From Streptomyces roseus (GTDB taxonomy: Bacteria > Actinomycetota > Actinomycetes > Streptomycetales > Streptomycetaceae): a stretch of 64,000 nucleotides of DNA. The stretch is from assembly GCF_001044425.1 (NCBI RefSeq), contig NZ_LFML01000015.1, positions 38,134-102,133 of the forward strand, written 5' to 3'. This document shows positions 28,457-39,437 of this stretch, piece after piece. The position numbers were made by a program, and so were the translations under genes. Position 1 is the stretch's first letter; every line of letters starts with the position of its first letter. The notes under the pieces were generated by a model that was not told the DNA's origin, searched no databases, and saw nothing but the letters and a program-made list of their open reading frames with translations.

Positions 28457-29134
28457 GTGGACCTGGAAAAGAAGCCTGCCGCGCCTGCCGCCGCCCCCGC
28501 CGAACTGCGGGCCTCCGACGCCGATCGCGACCGGATCGCGCACATCCTGGCCGATGCCCTCGCCGAGGGCCGGCTGACCGCCGACGAGCACTCCGAGCGG
28601 CTGGATTCGCTGTACGCCGTGAAGACCGTGGGGGAGCTGGAGGTGCTCGTACGGGACCTCCCGGCACCCGGCGGCCCCGCCGCCGCGCCCGCGTACGGAC
28701 TGAACCCGGCCCCGGCCCACGCCACCGGCCAGGCCCCCGTCTCGGAGACCGTGGTCGCCGTGTGCAGCAGCTCCACCCGCAAGGGCCGCTGGCGTCCCGG
28801 CGCGCACACCCGCGTGGTGTGCGTCCTCGGCGACGTCACCATCGACCTCACCGAGGCCGTCTTCGAGCAGCAGGTGACCGAGATCGAGGTGACGAGCGTG
28901 CTCGGGAACGTCGAGGTCACGGTCCCGGAGAACGTGACGCTCCGCGGCTACGGCAGCGGGGTCCTCGGCAACTTCGAGGTGCACGGCGAGGGCCGCGCCG
29001 AGAGCACCGACCCGAGCGCGCCGGTGGTGATCATCCGCGGCTTCGCCCTGCTCGGCAACATCGAGGCCCGGCCCAAACCGGGCGCCCGCCTCGTCGACCT
29101 GGCGCTCAAGTTGCGCAAGCGCCTCCAGGGGTAG
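28457..29134 (+). CDS. DUF1707 domain protein with C-terminal beta domain
   Basis: A 225-residue protein. The N-terminal DUF1707 module (about residues 16-66) has the signature LRASDADRDRIAHILADALA followed by GRLTADEHSERLDSLYAVKT and the LVRDLP end. A Pro/Ala linker follows, then a C-terminal domain with repeated strands LGDVTIDLTEA, VLGNVEVTVPENV and VLGNFEVHGEGRA, resembling the LiaF-like domain found in envelope-stress modules. The GTG at 28457 lies exactly seven bases after TATGCT, the layout of a leaderless gene; an in-frame ATG at 28445 would lie inside that -10. Function unknown. Confidence 0.85.
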   Translation: MDLEKKPAAPAAAPAELRASDADRDRIAHILADALAEGRLTADEHSERLDSLYAVKTVGELEVLVRDLPAPGGPAAAPAYGLNPAPAHATGQAPVSETVVAVCSSSTRKGRWRPGAHTRVVCVLGDVTIDLTEAVFEQQVTEIEVTSVLGNVEVTVPENVTLRGYGSGVLGNFEVHGEGRAESTDPSAPVVIIRGFALLGNIEARPKPGARLVDLALKLRKRLQG

Positions 29135-29217
29135 CCTCCGCGCGGCCCCCGGCGCGGGTGCGCGCACGGCCCGACCGGATGCCGCCGACAGCGCGCGGGA
29201 GCGTCCGTCAGGAGTGA

Positions 29218-29245
29218 GCCCCCGCGCGCGGGCGTGCGCGGGGGC
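29218..29245 (+). terminator. Hairpin after DUF1707 gene
   Basis: GCCCCCGCGC (29218-29227) pairs with GCGCGGGGGC (29236-29245) around an eight-base loop. Confidence 0.75.
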
Positions 29246-29387
29246 GTGACGCCGGGCGCCGACGTCGCGTTTCGGTCGAAGTTCGGCGCGACGGCGCCCC
29301 CGGTCCACGCAGTGCTTAGGGGCGCGCACAGCGGGTAGGGACAGCTGCATCGTCTCTCGCTTGCGTATACGTCGTCAGGAGTAGGCC

Positions 29388-29786
29388 GTGCCGCATCCGC
29401 CGCATCAGTCCCTGCAGGTAGCCGCCGTACCGAGCCTTCAGGCGCGTCCGGCCGCAGTACCGAAGCCACGGGTGCCGGCGAGGGAAGACGACGGCCCATG
29501 GCATGCGGAGGCGGTGTGCCGCCGGGACGAGGCGGGCCTGTTCTTCGCCCCCTCCAAGGAGCCCACGGCGGCCCGGCTCTCCCGTGAGGAGGCCGCGAAG
29601 CGGGTCTGCGCGCGCTGCCCCGTGATGGTCGCCTGCCGCGAGCACGCACTGCTCCAGCCCGAGCCGTACGGGGTGTGGGGCGGGCTCACCGCGGCCGAGC
29701 GCCGCGTGGTGCTGGCCCGCCGCAGGCGCCGCGCGGCGGAACTGCGCCAAGCGCCGGGGGCCGGACCGATAGCCGCCGCGGGCTGA
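29388..29786 (+). CDS. WhiB-family iron-sulfur transcription factor
   Basis: A 132-residue Wbl protein. The four cluster cysteines are AVCRRDEAGLFF (about residue 44), then VCARCPVMVACREHA (CxxC-x5-C), followed by the diagnostic GVWGG turn in EPYGVWGGLTAAERR and a basic C-terminal tail (LARRRRRAAELR) for DNA contact. Wbl proteins bind a [4Fe-4S] cluster and act with the principal sigma factor. By its position beside glpX it may correspond to the gene called wblI in S. coelicolor; that is a recollection. GTG 29388 has AGGAG six bases upstream. Confidence 0.93.
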   Translation: MPHPPHQSLQVAAVPSLQARPAAVPKPRVPAREDDGPWHAEAVCRRDEAGLFFAPSKEPTAARLSREEAAKRVCARCPVMVACREHALLQPEPYGVWGGLTAAERRVVLARRRRRAAELRQAPGAGPIAAAG

Positions 29787-29803
29787 GCCCCGTACGTACG
29801 ACA

Positions 29804-29848
29804 GCGAGAGGGGCACCCACCGCCGCACGCGGTGGGTGCCCCTCTCGC
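29804..29848. terminator. Very strong bidirectional terminator, wbl gene / glpX
   Basis: A perfect 20-bp stem (29804-29823 with 29829-29848) and five-base loop between convergent genes. Confidence 0.95.
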
Positions 29849-29875
29849 CGTACCTGCTGCCCTGTTCGCAGGTTC

Positions 29876-30907
29876 CTACTGGGCGCGGTCGAAGTCGATC
29901 GCGCTGTACGCGCGCAGCTTCGACAGCCGGTGGGTCGAGTCGATCTGGCGGATCGTCCCCGACTTCGAGCGCATGACCAGCGAGGACGTGGTCGCGGTCT
30001 CCGAGCGGTAGTGGACGCCGCGCAGCAGCTCGCCGTCGGTGATGCCGGTGGCGACGAAGAAGACGTTGTCGCCGGAGACCAGGTCGTTGGTGTGCAGGAC
30101 CCGGTCCAGGTCGTGGCCCGCGTCGATGGCCTTCTGGCGCTCGGCCTCGTCCTTCGGCCACAGCTTGCCCTGGATCGTGCCGCCGAGGCACTTGATGGCG
30201 CAGGCCGAGATGATGCCCTCGGGGGTGCCGCCGATGCCGAGGAGCAGGTCCACGCCGGTGCCCTCGCGGACCGCCATGACCGAGCCCGCGACGTCGCCGT
30301 CCGAGATGAACTTGATCCGGGCGCCCGTCTCGCGGATCTCCTTGACGATGCCCTCGTGGCGCGGGCGGTCCAGGATGATCACGGTGACGTCTTCCACGGC
30401 CATGTTCTTGGCCTTGGCGACGCGGCGGATGTTGACCGAGACCGGCGCGTTGATGTCGACGAAGTCGGCGGCCTCGGGGCCGGTGACCAGCTTCTCCATG
30501 TAGAAGACGGCGGACGGGTCGAACATGGTGCCGCGGTCGGCGGCGGCCAGCACGGCGATGGCGTTCGGCATGCCCTTGGCGTTCAGGGTGGTGCCGTCGA
30601 TCGGGTCGACGGCGATGTCCACCTCGGCTCCGGTGCCGTCGCCGACCCGCTCGCCGTTGAACAGCATCGGGGCTTCGTCCTTCTCCCCCTCGCCGATGAC
30701 GACGACGCCGTTCATCGAGACGGTGGAGATCAGGGTCCGCATCGCGTTGACCGCGGCGCCGTCGGCGCCGAGCTTGTCGCCGCGCCCGACCCACCGGCCG
30801 GCGGCCATGGCGGCGGCCTCGGTCACCCGGACGAGTTCCAGGGCGAGGTTGCGGTCGGGGGCCTCCGGAGAGACTTCGAGCTGGGGCGGCAGGTTGTGCT
30901 CGGTCAT
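29876..30907 (-). CDS. glpX: Class II fructose-1,6-bisphosphatase
   Basis: A 343-residue GlpX-family phosphatase that makes fructose-6-phosphate in gluconeogenesis. Metal-binding motifs of the lithium-sensitive phosphatase fold are visible: [14 protein letters not shown] (Glu), the core [14 protein letters not shown] (DPIDGTT), and later [12 protein letters not shown]. It is the only FBPase type I see here and would be needed for growth on acetate, lipids or amino acids. ATG 30907 is preceded by AAAGGTG. It converges with the WhiB gene across a 20-bp terminator stem. Confidence 0.95.
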   Translation of the reverse strand: MTEHNLPPQLEVSPEAPDRNLALELVRVTEAAAMAAGRWVGRGDKLGADGAAVNAMRTLISTVSMNGVVVIGEGEKDEAPMLFNGERVGDGTGAEVDIAVDPIDGTTLNAKGMPNAIAVLAAADRGTMFDPSAVFYMEKLVTGPEAADFVDINAPVSVNIRRVAKAKNMAVEDVTVIILDRPRHEGIVKEIRETGARIKFISDGDVAGSVMAVREGTGVDLLLGIGGTPEGIISACAIKCLGGTIQGKLWPKDEAERQKAIDAGHDLDRVLHTNDLVSGDNVFFVATGITDGELLRGVHYRSETATTSSLVMRSKSGTIRQIDSTHRLSKLRAYSAIDFDRAQ

Positions 30908-31122
30908 CGGAGCGCACCTTTCTGTACGGCGACGGCCGGGAAGTGAGGGTGCTGGAACTCTATCGGTACGTCGACAAATTGAGCAGACCGGGTCACGTAT
31001 GAGCGGAATATCGGTCAGCCGTTTGGCGTGAGCGGACATCTTGCGTCTTGGCGCGCGGATCCGGGCGGGCGCCGCGCCGACCCCGGCGGAGATCACTCCC
31101 GGTCATGGGGGACGATGGTGGC

Positions 31123-31674
31123 GTGGCAGGTATGAAGGGCAAGCAGACGGTCTGGGACATGGTCCGGTCGCTGGCGGTGATCGGCGTCGTGGTCGCGGGG
31201 ATCTACATCTTCGTCCCGCATGACGACAAGTCCGATCCGACACACGTGGTCGACTACCGGGTGGAGACGATCACCGCCCGGCGCGCGGCCCCGTATCCGG
31301 TGGCGGTGCCCGTGGGGCTCCCCGCGCAGTGGCGCGCGACCTCGGTGACGTACGACCGCAAGGCGGCGAACGCCTGGCACCTGGGCTTCCTGGACCCGAA
31401 GGGCCAGTACGTCGCGATCGAGCAGTCGAGCGACGCCTCGGTCAAACACCTGACCTCCGTCACCCAGAAGGCGAAGCCCACCGGGCAGACGCAGCAGATC
31501 GGAGACCAGGCGTGGGAGCGCTGGGAGGGCGAGAAGTACGACGCCCTCGTCCGGCAGGAGCAGGGTTACGCCACGGTCGTGACCGGCACGGCCTCCTTCG
31601 AGGAGCTGGGCGCGATGGTGGCGGCGCTGGAGTTCAAGCAGGAGACCCAGCAGGCGCCCCGGCAGGGCTCGTAG
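31123..31674 (+). CDS. DUF4245 membrane-anchored protein
   Basis: A protein of 183 residues from the GTG at 31123 (an ATG at 31132 is also possible). One N-terminal membrane span (VRSLAVIGVVVAGIYIFVP) anchors an extracytoplasmic domain of about 140 residues with the DUF4245 pattern: ITARRAAPYPVAVPVGLP, WHLGFLDPKGQYVAIEQS, and VVTGTASFEELGAMVAAL. Function unknown; family members are restricted to Actinobacteria and usually adjoin glpX or exonuclease VII genes, as here. The GTG is six bases after GACGAT, a weaker match to the leaderless pattern. Confidence 0.85.
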   Translation: MAGMKGKQTVWDMVRSLAVIGVVVAGIYIFVPHDDKSDPTHVVDYRVETITARRAAPYPVAVPVGLPAQWRATSVTYDRKAANAWHLGFLDPKGQYVAIEQSSDASVKHLTSVTQKAKPTGQTQQIGDQAWERWEGEKYDALVRQEQGYATVVTGTASFEELGAMVAALEFKQETQQAPRQGS

Positions 31675-31749
31675 CGATGGTGTGAACCGACCGTGTGAGC
31701 CGGCCGCGCGCCGGTGGTGCGAGTCGGCCGCGCGAGCCGGTCGTACGCA

Positions 31750-31784
31750 GAAGGCCGCCCCCCGGCATCCGGGGGGCGGCCTTC
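31750..31784. terminator. Terminator between DUF4245 and nitroreductase genes
   Basis: A perfect 16-bp stem (31750-31765 with 31769-31784) with a three-base loop, between convergent genes. Confidence 0.92.
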
Positions 31785-31830
31785 CGTGTACGTGTCCGGA
31801 CTCGACTCGGAGCCGGGCGCGGACCCGGCC

Positions 31831-32421
31831 TCAGACGGTGGTGATGACCTCGTCGAAGCTCAGGCGCGGGGAGCGGTCGAACCAGGCGGCCTCGCCCGGC
31901 TTGCCGATGTTGACGACCATGATCGGGGTGTGGTCGGCGTCCAGGAACTCCTTCTGGATGCCGACGAGGTCGGCGCCGGTCATCGGGCCCGCGGCCAGGC
32001 CGGCGGCGCGGACGCCCACGATGAAGTAGGCGGCCTGGAGGGCGGCGTTCACCAGTGCGGACTGCTCACGCACCGGGCGCTCGGAGAAGAACATGTCCTT
32101 GGCCGGGGGGAAGTGCGGCAGCAGGCGCGGCAGCTCCTCGTGGAACTCGTTGTCCGCGGAGAGGATCGCGACGAGCGGCGCGGCGGCGGTCTTGGCCTGG
32201 TTGCCCTCGGCCATGTGCTTCACCAGGCGCTCGCGGGCCTCGGGGGAGCGGACCAGGGTGATGCGCAGCGGCGTGCCGTTGAAGGCGGTGGGGCCGAACT
32301 TCACCAGGTCGTAGATCGCCTGGACCTGCTCGTCGGTCACCGGCTCGTCGGAGAACGAGTTGGCGGTGCGGGCCTCGCGGAACAGGAGGTCCTGGGCGGC
32401 GGAGTCGAGAACGAGAGACAT
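31831..32421 (-). CDS. RutE-like nitroreductase (malonic semialdehyde reductase)
   Basis: A 196-residue FMN-dependent oxidoreductase. The flavin-binding start EARTANSFSDEPVTDEQVQA, the phosphate loop FGPTAFNGTPLRITLV and the C-terminal PGEAAWFDRSPRLSFDEVI match the RutE/HadB branch, annotated as malonic semialdehyde reductase in pyrimidine catabolism. No rut genes are nearby, so it may have another substrate. The ATG follows GGAAGAAGG. Upstream it is separated from xseB by about 120 bp. Confidence 0.88.
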   Translation of the reverse strand: MSLVLDSAAQDLLFREARTANSFSDEPVTDEQVQAIYDLVKFGPTAFNGTPLRITLVRSPEARERLVKHMAEGNQAKTAAAPLVAILSADNEFHEELPRLLPHFPPAKDMFFSERPVREQSALVNAALQAAYFIVGVRAAGLAAGPMTGADLVGIQKEFLDADHTPIMVVNIGKPGEAAWFDRSPRLSFDEVITTV

Positions 32422-32539
32422 CGGAAAGCCTTCTTCCATACATGCGGAGGTGAAGCGATGCCCCGACTGTAAGCCGAAAGTTGTAGAATTTTCAACTAAA
32501 TCCGCTGGGGGATGACTCACATCACGTTTGACGGGCTGC

Positions 32540-32794
32540 TCAGGCGTCCCGCCCTTCGCTCTCGCCGCCCGCTCCTGCCCCGTCGGCCCCGGCCTCCCGG
32601 GCCGCCAGCGCCGAGTCGAGCCGGGCGCGGGCGCCTTCCAGCCAGCGCCGGCAGACCTGCGCGAGCTCCTCGCCGCGCTCCCAGAGCGCGAGCGAGTCCT
32701 CCAGGGAGGTACCGCCGGCCTCCAGCTTGCGGACGACCTCGATGAGCTCGTCCCTGGCCTGCTCGTACCCCAACGAGGTATCGGTTTCCGTCAT
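32540..32794 (-). CDS. xseB: Exodeoxyribonuclease VII small subunit
   Basis: An 84-residue helical protein: GYEQARDELIEVVRKLEAGG, LEDSLALWERGEELAQVCRRWLEGA are the conserved helices. Several XseB copies wrap the XseA catalytic subunit to form the processive single-strand exonuclease used in mismatch and damage repair. It lies downstream of xseA but is separated by 112 bp of repetitive sequence, unlike the close spacing or overlap usual for this pair. Confidence 0.95.
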   Translation of the reverse strand: MTETDTSLGYEQARDELIEVVRKLEAGGTSLEDSLALWERGEELAQVCRRWLEGARARLDSALAAREAGADGAGAGGESEGRDA

Positions 32795-32839
32795 TCCCGT
32801 CCCGCCTTGTGTGTGTCGTACATCGAATAGGGGCCCGTT

Positions 32840-32902
32840 GTTCCGGCCCGATGTTCCGGCCCCGTAATCCGGCCCGGTGCTCCGCCCCGTGTTCCGGCCC
32901 GG
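32840..32902. repeat. Tandem 13-bp degenerate repeats between xseA and xseB
   Basis: Five imperfect units of the form GTTCCGGCCCG(A/G)T run from 32840 to 32902. They lie in the xse operon gap immediately after the xseA stop and have no coding capacity. Confidence 0.75.
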
Positions 32903-32906
32903 GTGG

Positions 32907-34127
32907 CTAGGAGCCCTGCTGCCCGTCCACCCGTACGCAGAACTCGCCCTCGGCCACCCGCGCCCGCAGCACCTCGTCCCCCGAGACCTCCTCCGGCGAG
33001 CGCACCACGTGCCCGTCCGCCCGCTGGAGCACCGCGTACCCGCGCTCCAGCGTCGCCGCCGGGGACAGCGCCACCACCCGGGCCAGGGTGTGCGCCAGCT
33101 CCGAATCCGCCCGGTCCAACAGGTGCCCGAGCGTCCGCCTGCTACGCCCCAGCAGGGCCTCCAGCTCCGCCTCGCGCGTCTCCACCATCCGCTGGGGATG
33201 GACGAAGACCGGCCGGGCCAGCGCGTGCGCGAGCCCGCGCTCCTCCCGGTCGAGCAGCCCGCGCACCGCCCGCAGCCCCCGGCCCTGGAGCTGGCGTACC
33301 CGCTCCAGCTCCTCGCCCACGTCCGGGACCACCTTCTTCGCGGCGTCCGTCGGCGTGGAGGCCCGCAGGTCCGCGACGAGGTCCAGCAGCGGGGAGTCCG
33401 GCTCGTGCCCGATCGCCGACACCACGGGCGTACGGGCCGCCGCGACCGTCCGCACGACCTCCTCGTCGGAGAACGGCAGCAGGTCCTCGACGCTCCCGCC
33501 GCCGCGCGCCACGATGATCACGTCGACCTCGTCCAGGGCGTCGAGCTCCTTGACCGCCCGGATCACCTGGGGCACCGCGTTCACCCCTTGGACCGCCACG
33601 TTCCGCACCTCGAAACGGACCGCCGGCCAGCGCCGCCGGGCGTTCTCCAGTACGTCCCGCTCGGCCGCCGAGGCCCGCCCGACCACCAGCCCGATCAGCT
33701 GCGGCAGGAACGGCAGCGACTTCTTGCGGTCCAGCGCGAACAGCCCCTCCGAGGCGAGGGAGCGCTTGAGCTTCTCCAGCCGGGCGAGCAATTCGCCGAT
33801 GCCGACGGGCCGTATCTCCGTCGCCCTCAGCGAGAGCTGCCCGCGCGGGGCGTACCACTCCGGCTTGGCCAGGACGACGACCCGGGCGCCCTCCGTCACC
33901 ACGTCCGCGACCTCGTCGAAGACCTGGCGGTAGCAGGTGACGCTGAGCGAGATGTCGTGCGAGGGGTCGCGCAGCGTCAGGAACACCACCCCCGCCCCCG
34001 GCCGCCGCGAGAGCTGCGTGATCTGCCCCTCCACCCACACCTGACCCAGCCGGTCGATCCAGCCCCCGATGAGCCGGGACACCTTGCCGACCGGCAGCGG
34101 CGCGTCAGCCGACGTATTCAGACCCAT
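32907..34127 (-). CDS. xseA: Exodeoxyribonuclease VII large subunit
   Basis: A 406-residue catalytic subunit. An N-terminal OB fold (about residues 10-110) carries [25 protein letters not shown]; the catalytic domain (about 125-320) has [42 protein letters not shown], and [27 protein letters not shown] with the metal-binding Asp/His. The helical C-terminus holds the XseB-binding region and ends with [10 protein letters not shown]. The ATG lies six bases after TAGCCT, indicating a leaderless message. Confidence 0.95.
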   Translation of the reverse strand: MGLNTSADAPLPVGKVSRLIGGWIDRLGQVWVEGQITQLSRRPGAGVVFLTLRDPSHDISLSVTCYRQVFDEVADVVTEGARVVVLAKPEWYAPRGQLSLRATEIRPVGIGELLARLEKLKRSLASEGLFALDRKKSLPFLPQLIGLVVGRASAAERDVLENARRRWPAVRFEVRNVAVQGVNAVPQVIRAVKELDALDEVDVIIVARGGGSVEDLLPFSDEEVVRTVAAARTPVVSAIGHEPDSPLLDLVADLRASTPTDAAKKVVPDVGEELERVRQLQGRGLRAVRGLLDREERGLAHALARPVFVHPQRMVETREAELEALLGRSRRTLGHLLDRADSELAHTLARVVALSPAATLERGYAVLQRADGHVVRSPEEVSGDEVLRARVAEGEFCVRVDGQQGS

Positions 34128-34133
34128 GTACGC

Positions 34134-34139
34134 AGGCTA
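34134..34139 (-). promoter_or_regulatory. -10 of leaderless xseA
   Basis: TAGCCT on the minus strand, six bases before the xseA ATG at 34127. Confidence 0.6.
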
Positions 34140-34235
34140 TCCGCCCGCGCCGACAGCCACACTGACAGCGCCTCAGCGACCGGCGGCGGGTGTCGGGATC
34201 AGGCCGCTCCCGCGCCGCCGCCTCCCCGCCTCGGC

Positions 34236-35618
34236 TCAGGGCCGCCCCGCGGACGCGCCCCCGACCCCGTCCCGGCGCGCCCCCTGGACCGCGAGGACCG
34301 CCAGCCCCACCGCCAGCCAGACCGCGCCCACCACCTGCGCCGTCCGAGCCGCCTCCACGATCACCGCGACCGTCACGGCCGCACCCAGCACCGGCAGCAG
34401 CAGGTGCTTCCACCAGACCGGGGCCCCCGCCCCCCGCTTGACCACGAACCAGCCCACCACCGAGGCGTGCAGCAGCGTGAACGCCACCAGCGCGCCCACG
34501 TCCACCACCGAGACCAGCTGGTCCAGCCCGTCGTCGCGGCGCGCCGCCCACACCGCCGCGACCAGCGTGATCGTCGCCGCCACCAGCAGCGCCGGCCGCG
34601 GGGTGCCGTCCGAGGTGCGCGCGAGCACCCCCGGCAGCCGCCGCTCGCGGGCCATCGCGAACACCAGCCGCCCCGCCGCCGCCTGCCCGGCCAGCGCCGC
34701 GAAGGCCGCCCCGATCGCCTTGCTGACCGCGACCAGATCGTGCAGCCAGGTCCCGACCGAGGACTCCACCGCCGTGTAGAACGCCGGGCCCTGCTGCGCC
34801 GGATCGGCCGCCAGCTCGGCCGAGGACACCGGCATCAGCAGCGCCGCGAGGTAGCTCTGCACGACGAACAGCACCCCGGCCAGCGCCAGGCAGAACAGCA
34901 CCGCCCGCGCCACCCGCGCCGAGCCCCCCGTCACCTCCTCCGCGAACGACGCGATCGCGTCGAAGCCGAGGTAGGACAGGACCGCCACCGACACCGCGCC
35001 CAGCACCGCCGTCAGGGAGAAGCCCAGCGAGCCGTCCCCGGTCAGCGGGGAGAGCCAGCCGCGCTGCGCCCCGTCCCGTACCAGCACCGTCACCGCGGAC
35101 ACCACGAACACCAGCAGTACCGCGATCTCCATCGCCAGCACGGCGAAACCCGCGCGCGCGGCCGCCCGTACGCCCCACAGGTTCAGCGCGGTGGTCACCA
35201 GCACGGCCAGCGCCGTCCACACCCACCGCGAGACCCCCGGGACCAGCGCGTTCATCGCGATCCCGGAGAAGAGGTAGGCGACCGCCGGGATCAGCAGGTA
35301 GTCGAGCATCGCCATCCAGCCGGCGATCAGTCCGGGACCCTCGCCGAGTCCCTTGCGGGCGTACGTGAAGACCGAGCCGGCCTGCGGGGCCACCTGGACC
35401 ATCTGCGCGTAACTGAAGGCCGTGAAGGCCATCGCGACCGTCGCGCAGAGGTAGACGAGCGCGACCGCGCCGTGCGACTTCGCGTCGAGGGTGCCGAAGA
35501 CCCCGACCGGGGCCATGGGGGCGATGAAGAGCAGCCCGTACACGACCAGGTCCCGGAACCCGAGGCTCCGCCGGAGGGCCGCCTTCGGCGCCGTAGCGGG
35601 ATCCGTCACGGACGCCAT
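34236..35618 (-). CDS. APC family amino-acid/amine permease
   Basis: A 460-residue integral membrane transporter with about twelve spans. APC-superfamily landmarks are [20 protein letters not shown] in helix 1, [25 protein letters not shown] in helices 2-3, [14 protein letters not shown] in helix 6 and [31 protein letters not shown] in helix 8. It should import an amino acid or polyamine by proton symport; the substrate is not evident. Two adjacent ATGs (35621, 35618) follow GGAGGA at very short spacing; the second has the better distance. The gene is divergent from ispH. Confidence 0.9.
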   Translation of the reverse strand: MASVTDPATAPKAALRRSLGFRDLVVYGLLFIAPMAPVGVFGTLDAKSHGAVALVYLCATVAMAFTAFSYAQMVQVAPQAGSVFTYARKGLGEGPGLIAGWMAMLDYLLIPAVAYLFSGIAMNALVPGVSRWVWTALAVLVTTALNLWGVRAAARAGFAVLAMEIAVLLVFVVSAVTVLVRDGAQRGWLSPLTGDGSLGFSLTAVLGAVSVAVLSYLGFDAIASFAEEVTGGSARVARAVLFCLALAGVLFVVQSYLAALLMPVSSAELAADPAQQGPAFYTAVESSVGTWLHDLVAVSKAIGAAFAALAGQAAAGRLVFAMARERRLPGVLARTSDGTPRPALLVAATITLVAAVWAARRDDGLDQLVSVVDVGALVAFTLLHASVVGWFVVKRGAGAPVWWKHLLLPVLGAAVTVAVIVEAARTAQVVGAVWLAVGLAVLAVQGARRDGVGGASAGRP

Positions 35619-35700
35619 CATTCCTCCGGGGGGCGGTCGGCTCGTACGTTCGCCCCAGTCTGTGCCGAACGGGCGACGCCCGGCCTCCTGGAGACCCCCG

Positions 35701-35706
35701 TACGAT
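35701..35706 (+). promoter_or_regulatory. -10 of leaderless ispH
   Basis: TACGAT, seven bases before the ATG at 35714. It decides between ATG 35705 (inside the -10) and ATG 35714. Confidence 0.6.
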
Positions 35707-35713
35707 GGACCGC

Positions 35714-36709
35714 ATGACTGCTGCCGCCCCTGTTCCCGCTTCCCGACGCGTCCTGCTCGCCGCCCCGCGCGGCTACTGCGCGGGCGTGGACCGAGCCGTG
35801 ATCGCCGTCGAGAAGGCCCTTGAGCAGTACGGGGCGCCGGTCTACGTCCGCCACGAGATCGTGCACAACAAGTACGTCGTGCAGACCCTGGAGAGGAAGG
35901 GGGCCATCTTCGTCGAGCGGACGGAGGAGGTCCCCGAGGGCTCCATCGTGATGTTCTCCGCGCACGGCGTGGCACCGGTGGTGCACGAGGAGGCGGCGCG
36001 CGGCAAGCTGGCGACGATCGACGCGACGTGTCCGCTGGTCACCAAGGTGCACAAGGAAGCCATCCGGTACGCGAACGAGGACTTCGACATCCTCCTCATC
36101 GGCCACGAGGGCCACGAGGAGGTCATCGGCACCTCCGGCGAGGCCCCCGACCACATCACGATCGTGGACGGCCCGCACGACGTGGAGAAGGTCACCGTCC
36201 GCGACGAGTCCAAGGTCGTCTGGCTGTCGCAGACCACCCTCTCGGTCGACGAGACGATGGAGACGGTCGACGCGCTGAAGACCAAGTTCCCGCTGCTGGT
36301 CTCGCCGCCGAGCGACGACATCTGCTACGCCACCTCCAACCGCCAGGCGGCGGTGAAGGTGATGGGCGCCGACTCCGACCTCGTCATCGTCGTCGGCTCC
36401 AAGAACTCCTCGAACTCCATCCGCCTCGTCGAGGTCGCCAAGGACGCCGGCGCGCGCGCCGCGCACCTCGTGGACTTCGCGAGCGAGATCGACGAGGCCT
36501 GGCTGGAAGGCGTCAGCACGGTCGGCCTGACCTCGGGCGCCTCGGTGCCGGAGGTGCTGGTCGAGGAGGTCCTGGAGTGGCTGGCCGCCCGCGGCTACGC
36601 GGACGTGGAGATCGTCAAGACAGCGGAGGAGTCGATCACCTTCTCCCTGCCGAAGGAGCTGCGACGCGACCTGCGCGCCGAAGCGGCCGAGCTGGTCGCC
36701 GAGAAGTAG
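35714..36709 (+). CDS. ispH: 4-hydroxy-3-methylbut-2-enyl diphosphate reductase
   Basis: A 331-residue [4Fe-4S] enzyme, the last step of the MEP pathway, making IPP and DMAPP from HMBPP. Cluster cysteines are in [27 protein letters not shown] and [12 protein letters not shown]; substrate-binding residues lie in [25 protein letters not shown] and [15 protein letters not shown]. The products feed the cis-prenyltransferase at 6 kb and other isoprenoids. An ATG at 35705 has a GGAG upstream, but the promoter arrangement favours 35714. Confidence 0.96.
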   Translation: MTAAAPVPASRRVLLAAPRGYCAGVDRAVIAVEKALEQYGAPVYVRHEIVHNKYVVQTLERKGAIFVERTEEVPEGSIVMFSAHGVAPVVHEEAARGKLATIDATCPLVTKVHKEAIRYANEDFDILLIGHEGHEEVIGTSGEAPDHITIVDGPHDVEKVTVRDESKVVWLSQTTLSVDETMETVDALKTKFPLLVSPPSDDICYATSNRQAAVKVMGADSDLVIVVGSKNSSNSIRLVEVAKDAGARAAHLVDFASEIDEAWLEGVSTVGLTSGASVPEVLVEEVLEWLAARGYADVEIVKTAEESITFSLPKELRRDLRAEAAELVAEK

Positions 36710-36723
36710 GCCGTTTCGTTTCG

Positions 36724-36729
36724 TACGGT
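36724..36729 (+). promoter_or_regulatory. -10 of leaderless ppgK
   Basis: TACGGT, six bases before the ATG at 36736. Confidence 0.55.
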
Positions 36730-36735
36730 GAGTCC

Positions 36736-37491
36736 ATGCAGATCTTCGGTGTGGACATCGGCGGTTCCGGGATCAAGGGCGCTCCCGCGGACCTGGACCG
36801 TGGCGAACTGGCGCAGGAGCGCCACAAGGTACTGACACCGCAGCCGGCCACCCCCGACGGGGTGGCCGGCTGTGTCGTCGAGGTGGTGCGCCACTTCGGC
36901 TGGGACGGCCCGGTGGGGGTGACGTTCCCGGGGGTGGTCACCGGCGGGGTCACCCGTACGGCGGCCAACATGGACAAGGGCTGGATCGGCGTCGACACGG
37001 CCGCCCTGCTCTCGCAGCGGCTCGGAGGGCAGCCGGTCACGGTGCTCAACGACGCGGACGCGGCGGGGATCGCGGAGATGACGTACGGCGCGGGCAAGGA
37101 CCGCGGCGGCACCGTGATCGTGCTGACGCTGGGCACGGGCATCGGCAGTGCGCTGTTCACGGACGGCCGGCTCGTGCCGAACACGGAGCTCGGCCACCTG
37201 GAGCTCAAGGGCCACGACGCGGAGAAGCGGGCGTCGGTCAAGGCGAAGGAGGACGGGGAACTGACCTGGGAGCACTGGGCGCACCGGGTGCAGCGGTACC
37301 TGGAGCACGTGGAGATGCTCTTCTCCCCGGACCTCTTCATCATCGGCGGCGGTGTCAGCCGCAAGCCGGAGAAGTTCCTTCCGCTGATCCAGGACGTACG
37401 GGCCGAGATCGTGCCGGCGAAGCTCCAGAACAACGCGGGGATCGTGGGCGCGGCGATGGCGGCGCGGGGGGCGGCCGACGGGGTGCAATAG
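36736..37491 (+). CDS. ppgK: Polyphosphate glucokinase (ROK family)
   Basis: A 251-residue kinase phosphorylating glucose with polyphosphate or ATP. The phosphate-binding motif FGVDIGGSGIKGAP at the N-terminus, catalytic Asp in LNDADAAGIAEMTYGAG, the GTGIGSALFTDGRLVPNTELGHLEL segment and the C-terminal IIGGGVSRKPEKF are typical of actinobacterial PpgK. It starts 26 bp after ispH yet shows its own TANNNT hexamer, so it may be expressed both by read-through and from its own promoter. Confidence 0.92.
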   Translation: MQIFGVDIGGSGIKGAPADLDRGELAQERHKVLTPQPATPDGVAGCVVEVVRHFGWDGPVGVTFPGVVTGGVTRTAANMDKGWIGVDTAALLSQRLGGQPVTVLNDADAAGIAEMTYGAGKDRGGTVIVLTLGTGIGSALFTDGRLVPNTELGHLELKGHDAEKRASVKAKEDGELTWEHWAHRVQRYLEHVEMLFSPDLFIIGGGVSRKPEKFLPLIQDVRAEIVPAKLQNNAGIVGAAMAARGAADGVQ

Positions 37492-37559
37492 GCCGGACTG
37501 GCGCATGAGGCCGGACGGGCCCGCCGGGCTTGTACGGCCGGCAGGGACCGCCCGGCCGG

Positions 37560-38126
37560 CTAGGCGGTCCGGCGGGGGAGTCGGCGCCGGGAGATGAGCA
37601 CGGCCTTGCGTACGACGACGATCAGCGCGGAGACGAGGGTCCCCCCGTACAGCCAGCCCGCGTGCAGCGACAGGGCGGACACGATGCCCATGACCTCCGC
37701 GCCGAAGCCGCCGGAGCCGCCGGAGATCGGCCAGACTCCGGCGGCGAAGGCGATCGGCGCGGAGATCGGCGCGGTGACCAGGTCGGCGGGACGCACCCAG
37801 AGGGCGGTGGCGGCCGCCACGGGCAGGAAGAGCAGCCCGTACGCGAGCGGCGAGCCGCCGAAGACCAGCCAGGCGATCCCGCCGGCCAGGGTCATCGCGA
37901 CGCAGGCGAACAGCCCGCCGCCGAGACCGGTCAGCCGGGGCCGGGGCATCCGTACCCGCCCCCGTACCCGCGCCCGCATCCGCCGGGCCGGCGCGGGCCG
38001 GGGCCGGCCGCCGCCGCCCTGCGCGGGTACGCCGCCGATGGGCTGGCCCGCCGGGGCCGGGCGGCGCGAGGGCTGCGGCTGCTGTCGCTGCGGGTGATCC
38101 ACCGAACGCGTCCTGTAGTGCTCCAC
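37560..38126 (-). CDS. DUF6542-type membrane protein
   Basis: A 188-residue protein with a basic, Pro/Arg-rich head (residues 1-60) and four predicted membrane helices (LTGLGGGLFACVAMTLAGG, PLAYGLLFLPVAAATALW, ITAPISAPIAFAAGVWP-like, AGWLYGGTLVSALIVVV). I know only that this is an actinobacterial family of unknown function. GTG 38126 lies six bases after TAGCTT, so the message is probably leaderless. It is divergent from ychF. Confidence 0.8.
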   Translation of the reverse strand: MEHYRTRSVDHPQRQQPQPSRRPAPAGQPIGGVPAQGGGGRPRPAPARRMRARVRGRVRMPRPRLTGLGGGLFACVAMTLAGGIAWLVFGGSPLAYGLLFLPVAAATALWVRPADLVTAPISAPIAFAAGVWPISGGSGGFGAEVMGIVSALSLHAGWLYGGTLVSALIVVVRKAVLISRRRLPRRTA

Positions 38127-38132
38127 CCCACC

Positions 38133-38206
38133 AAGCTAGGCGGGCCGAGCGCGGTATCGGTGTGGGGACACGCGTACAACGACTGCCACTCATCGGAAAG
38201 TAAACT
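38133..38206. promoter_or_regulatory. Divergent promoters, DUF6542 gene / ychF
   Basis: Minus-strand TAGCTT (38133-38138) sits six bases before the GTG at 38126. Plus-strand TAAACT (38201-38206) would start transcription near 38212, giving ychF a leader of about 50 bases before the GTG at 38263. Confidence 0.5.
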
Positions 38207-38262
38207 GTCCGGTGGCCCACTCCCGGGCCGCCGCCCCCCTCCAGCTACGGGAAGTCGCCAAC

Positions 38263-39431
<1,169 letters not shown>

Positions 39432-39437
39432 TGTCGT

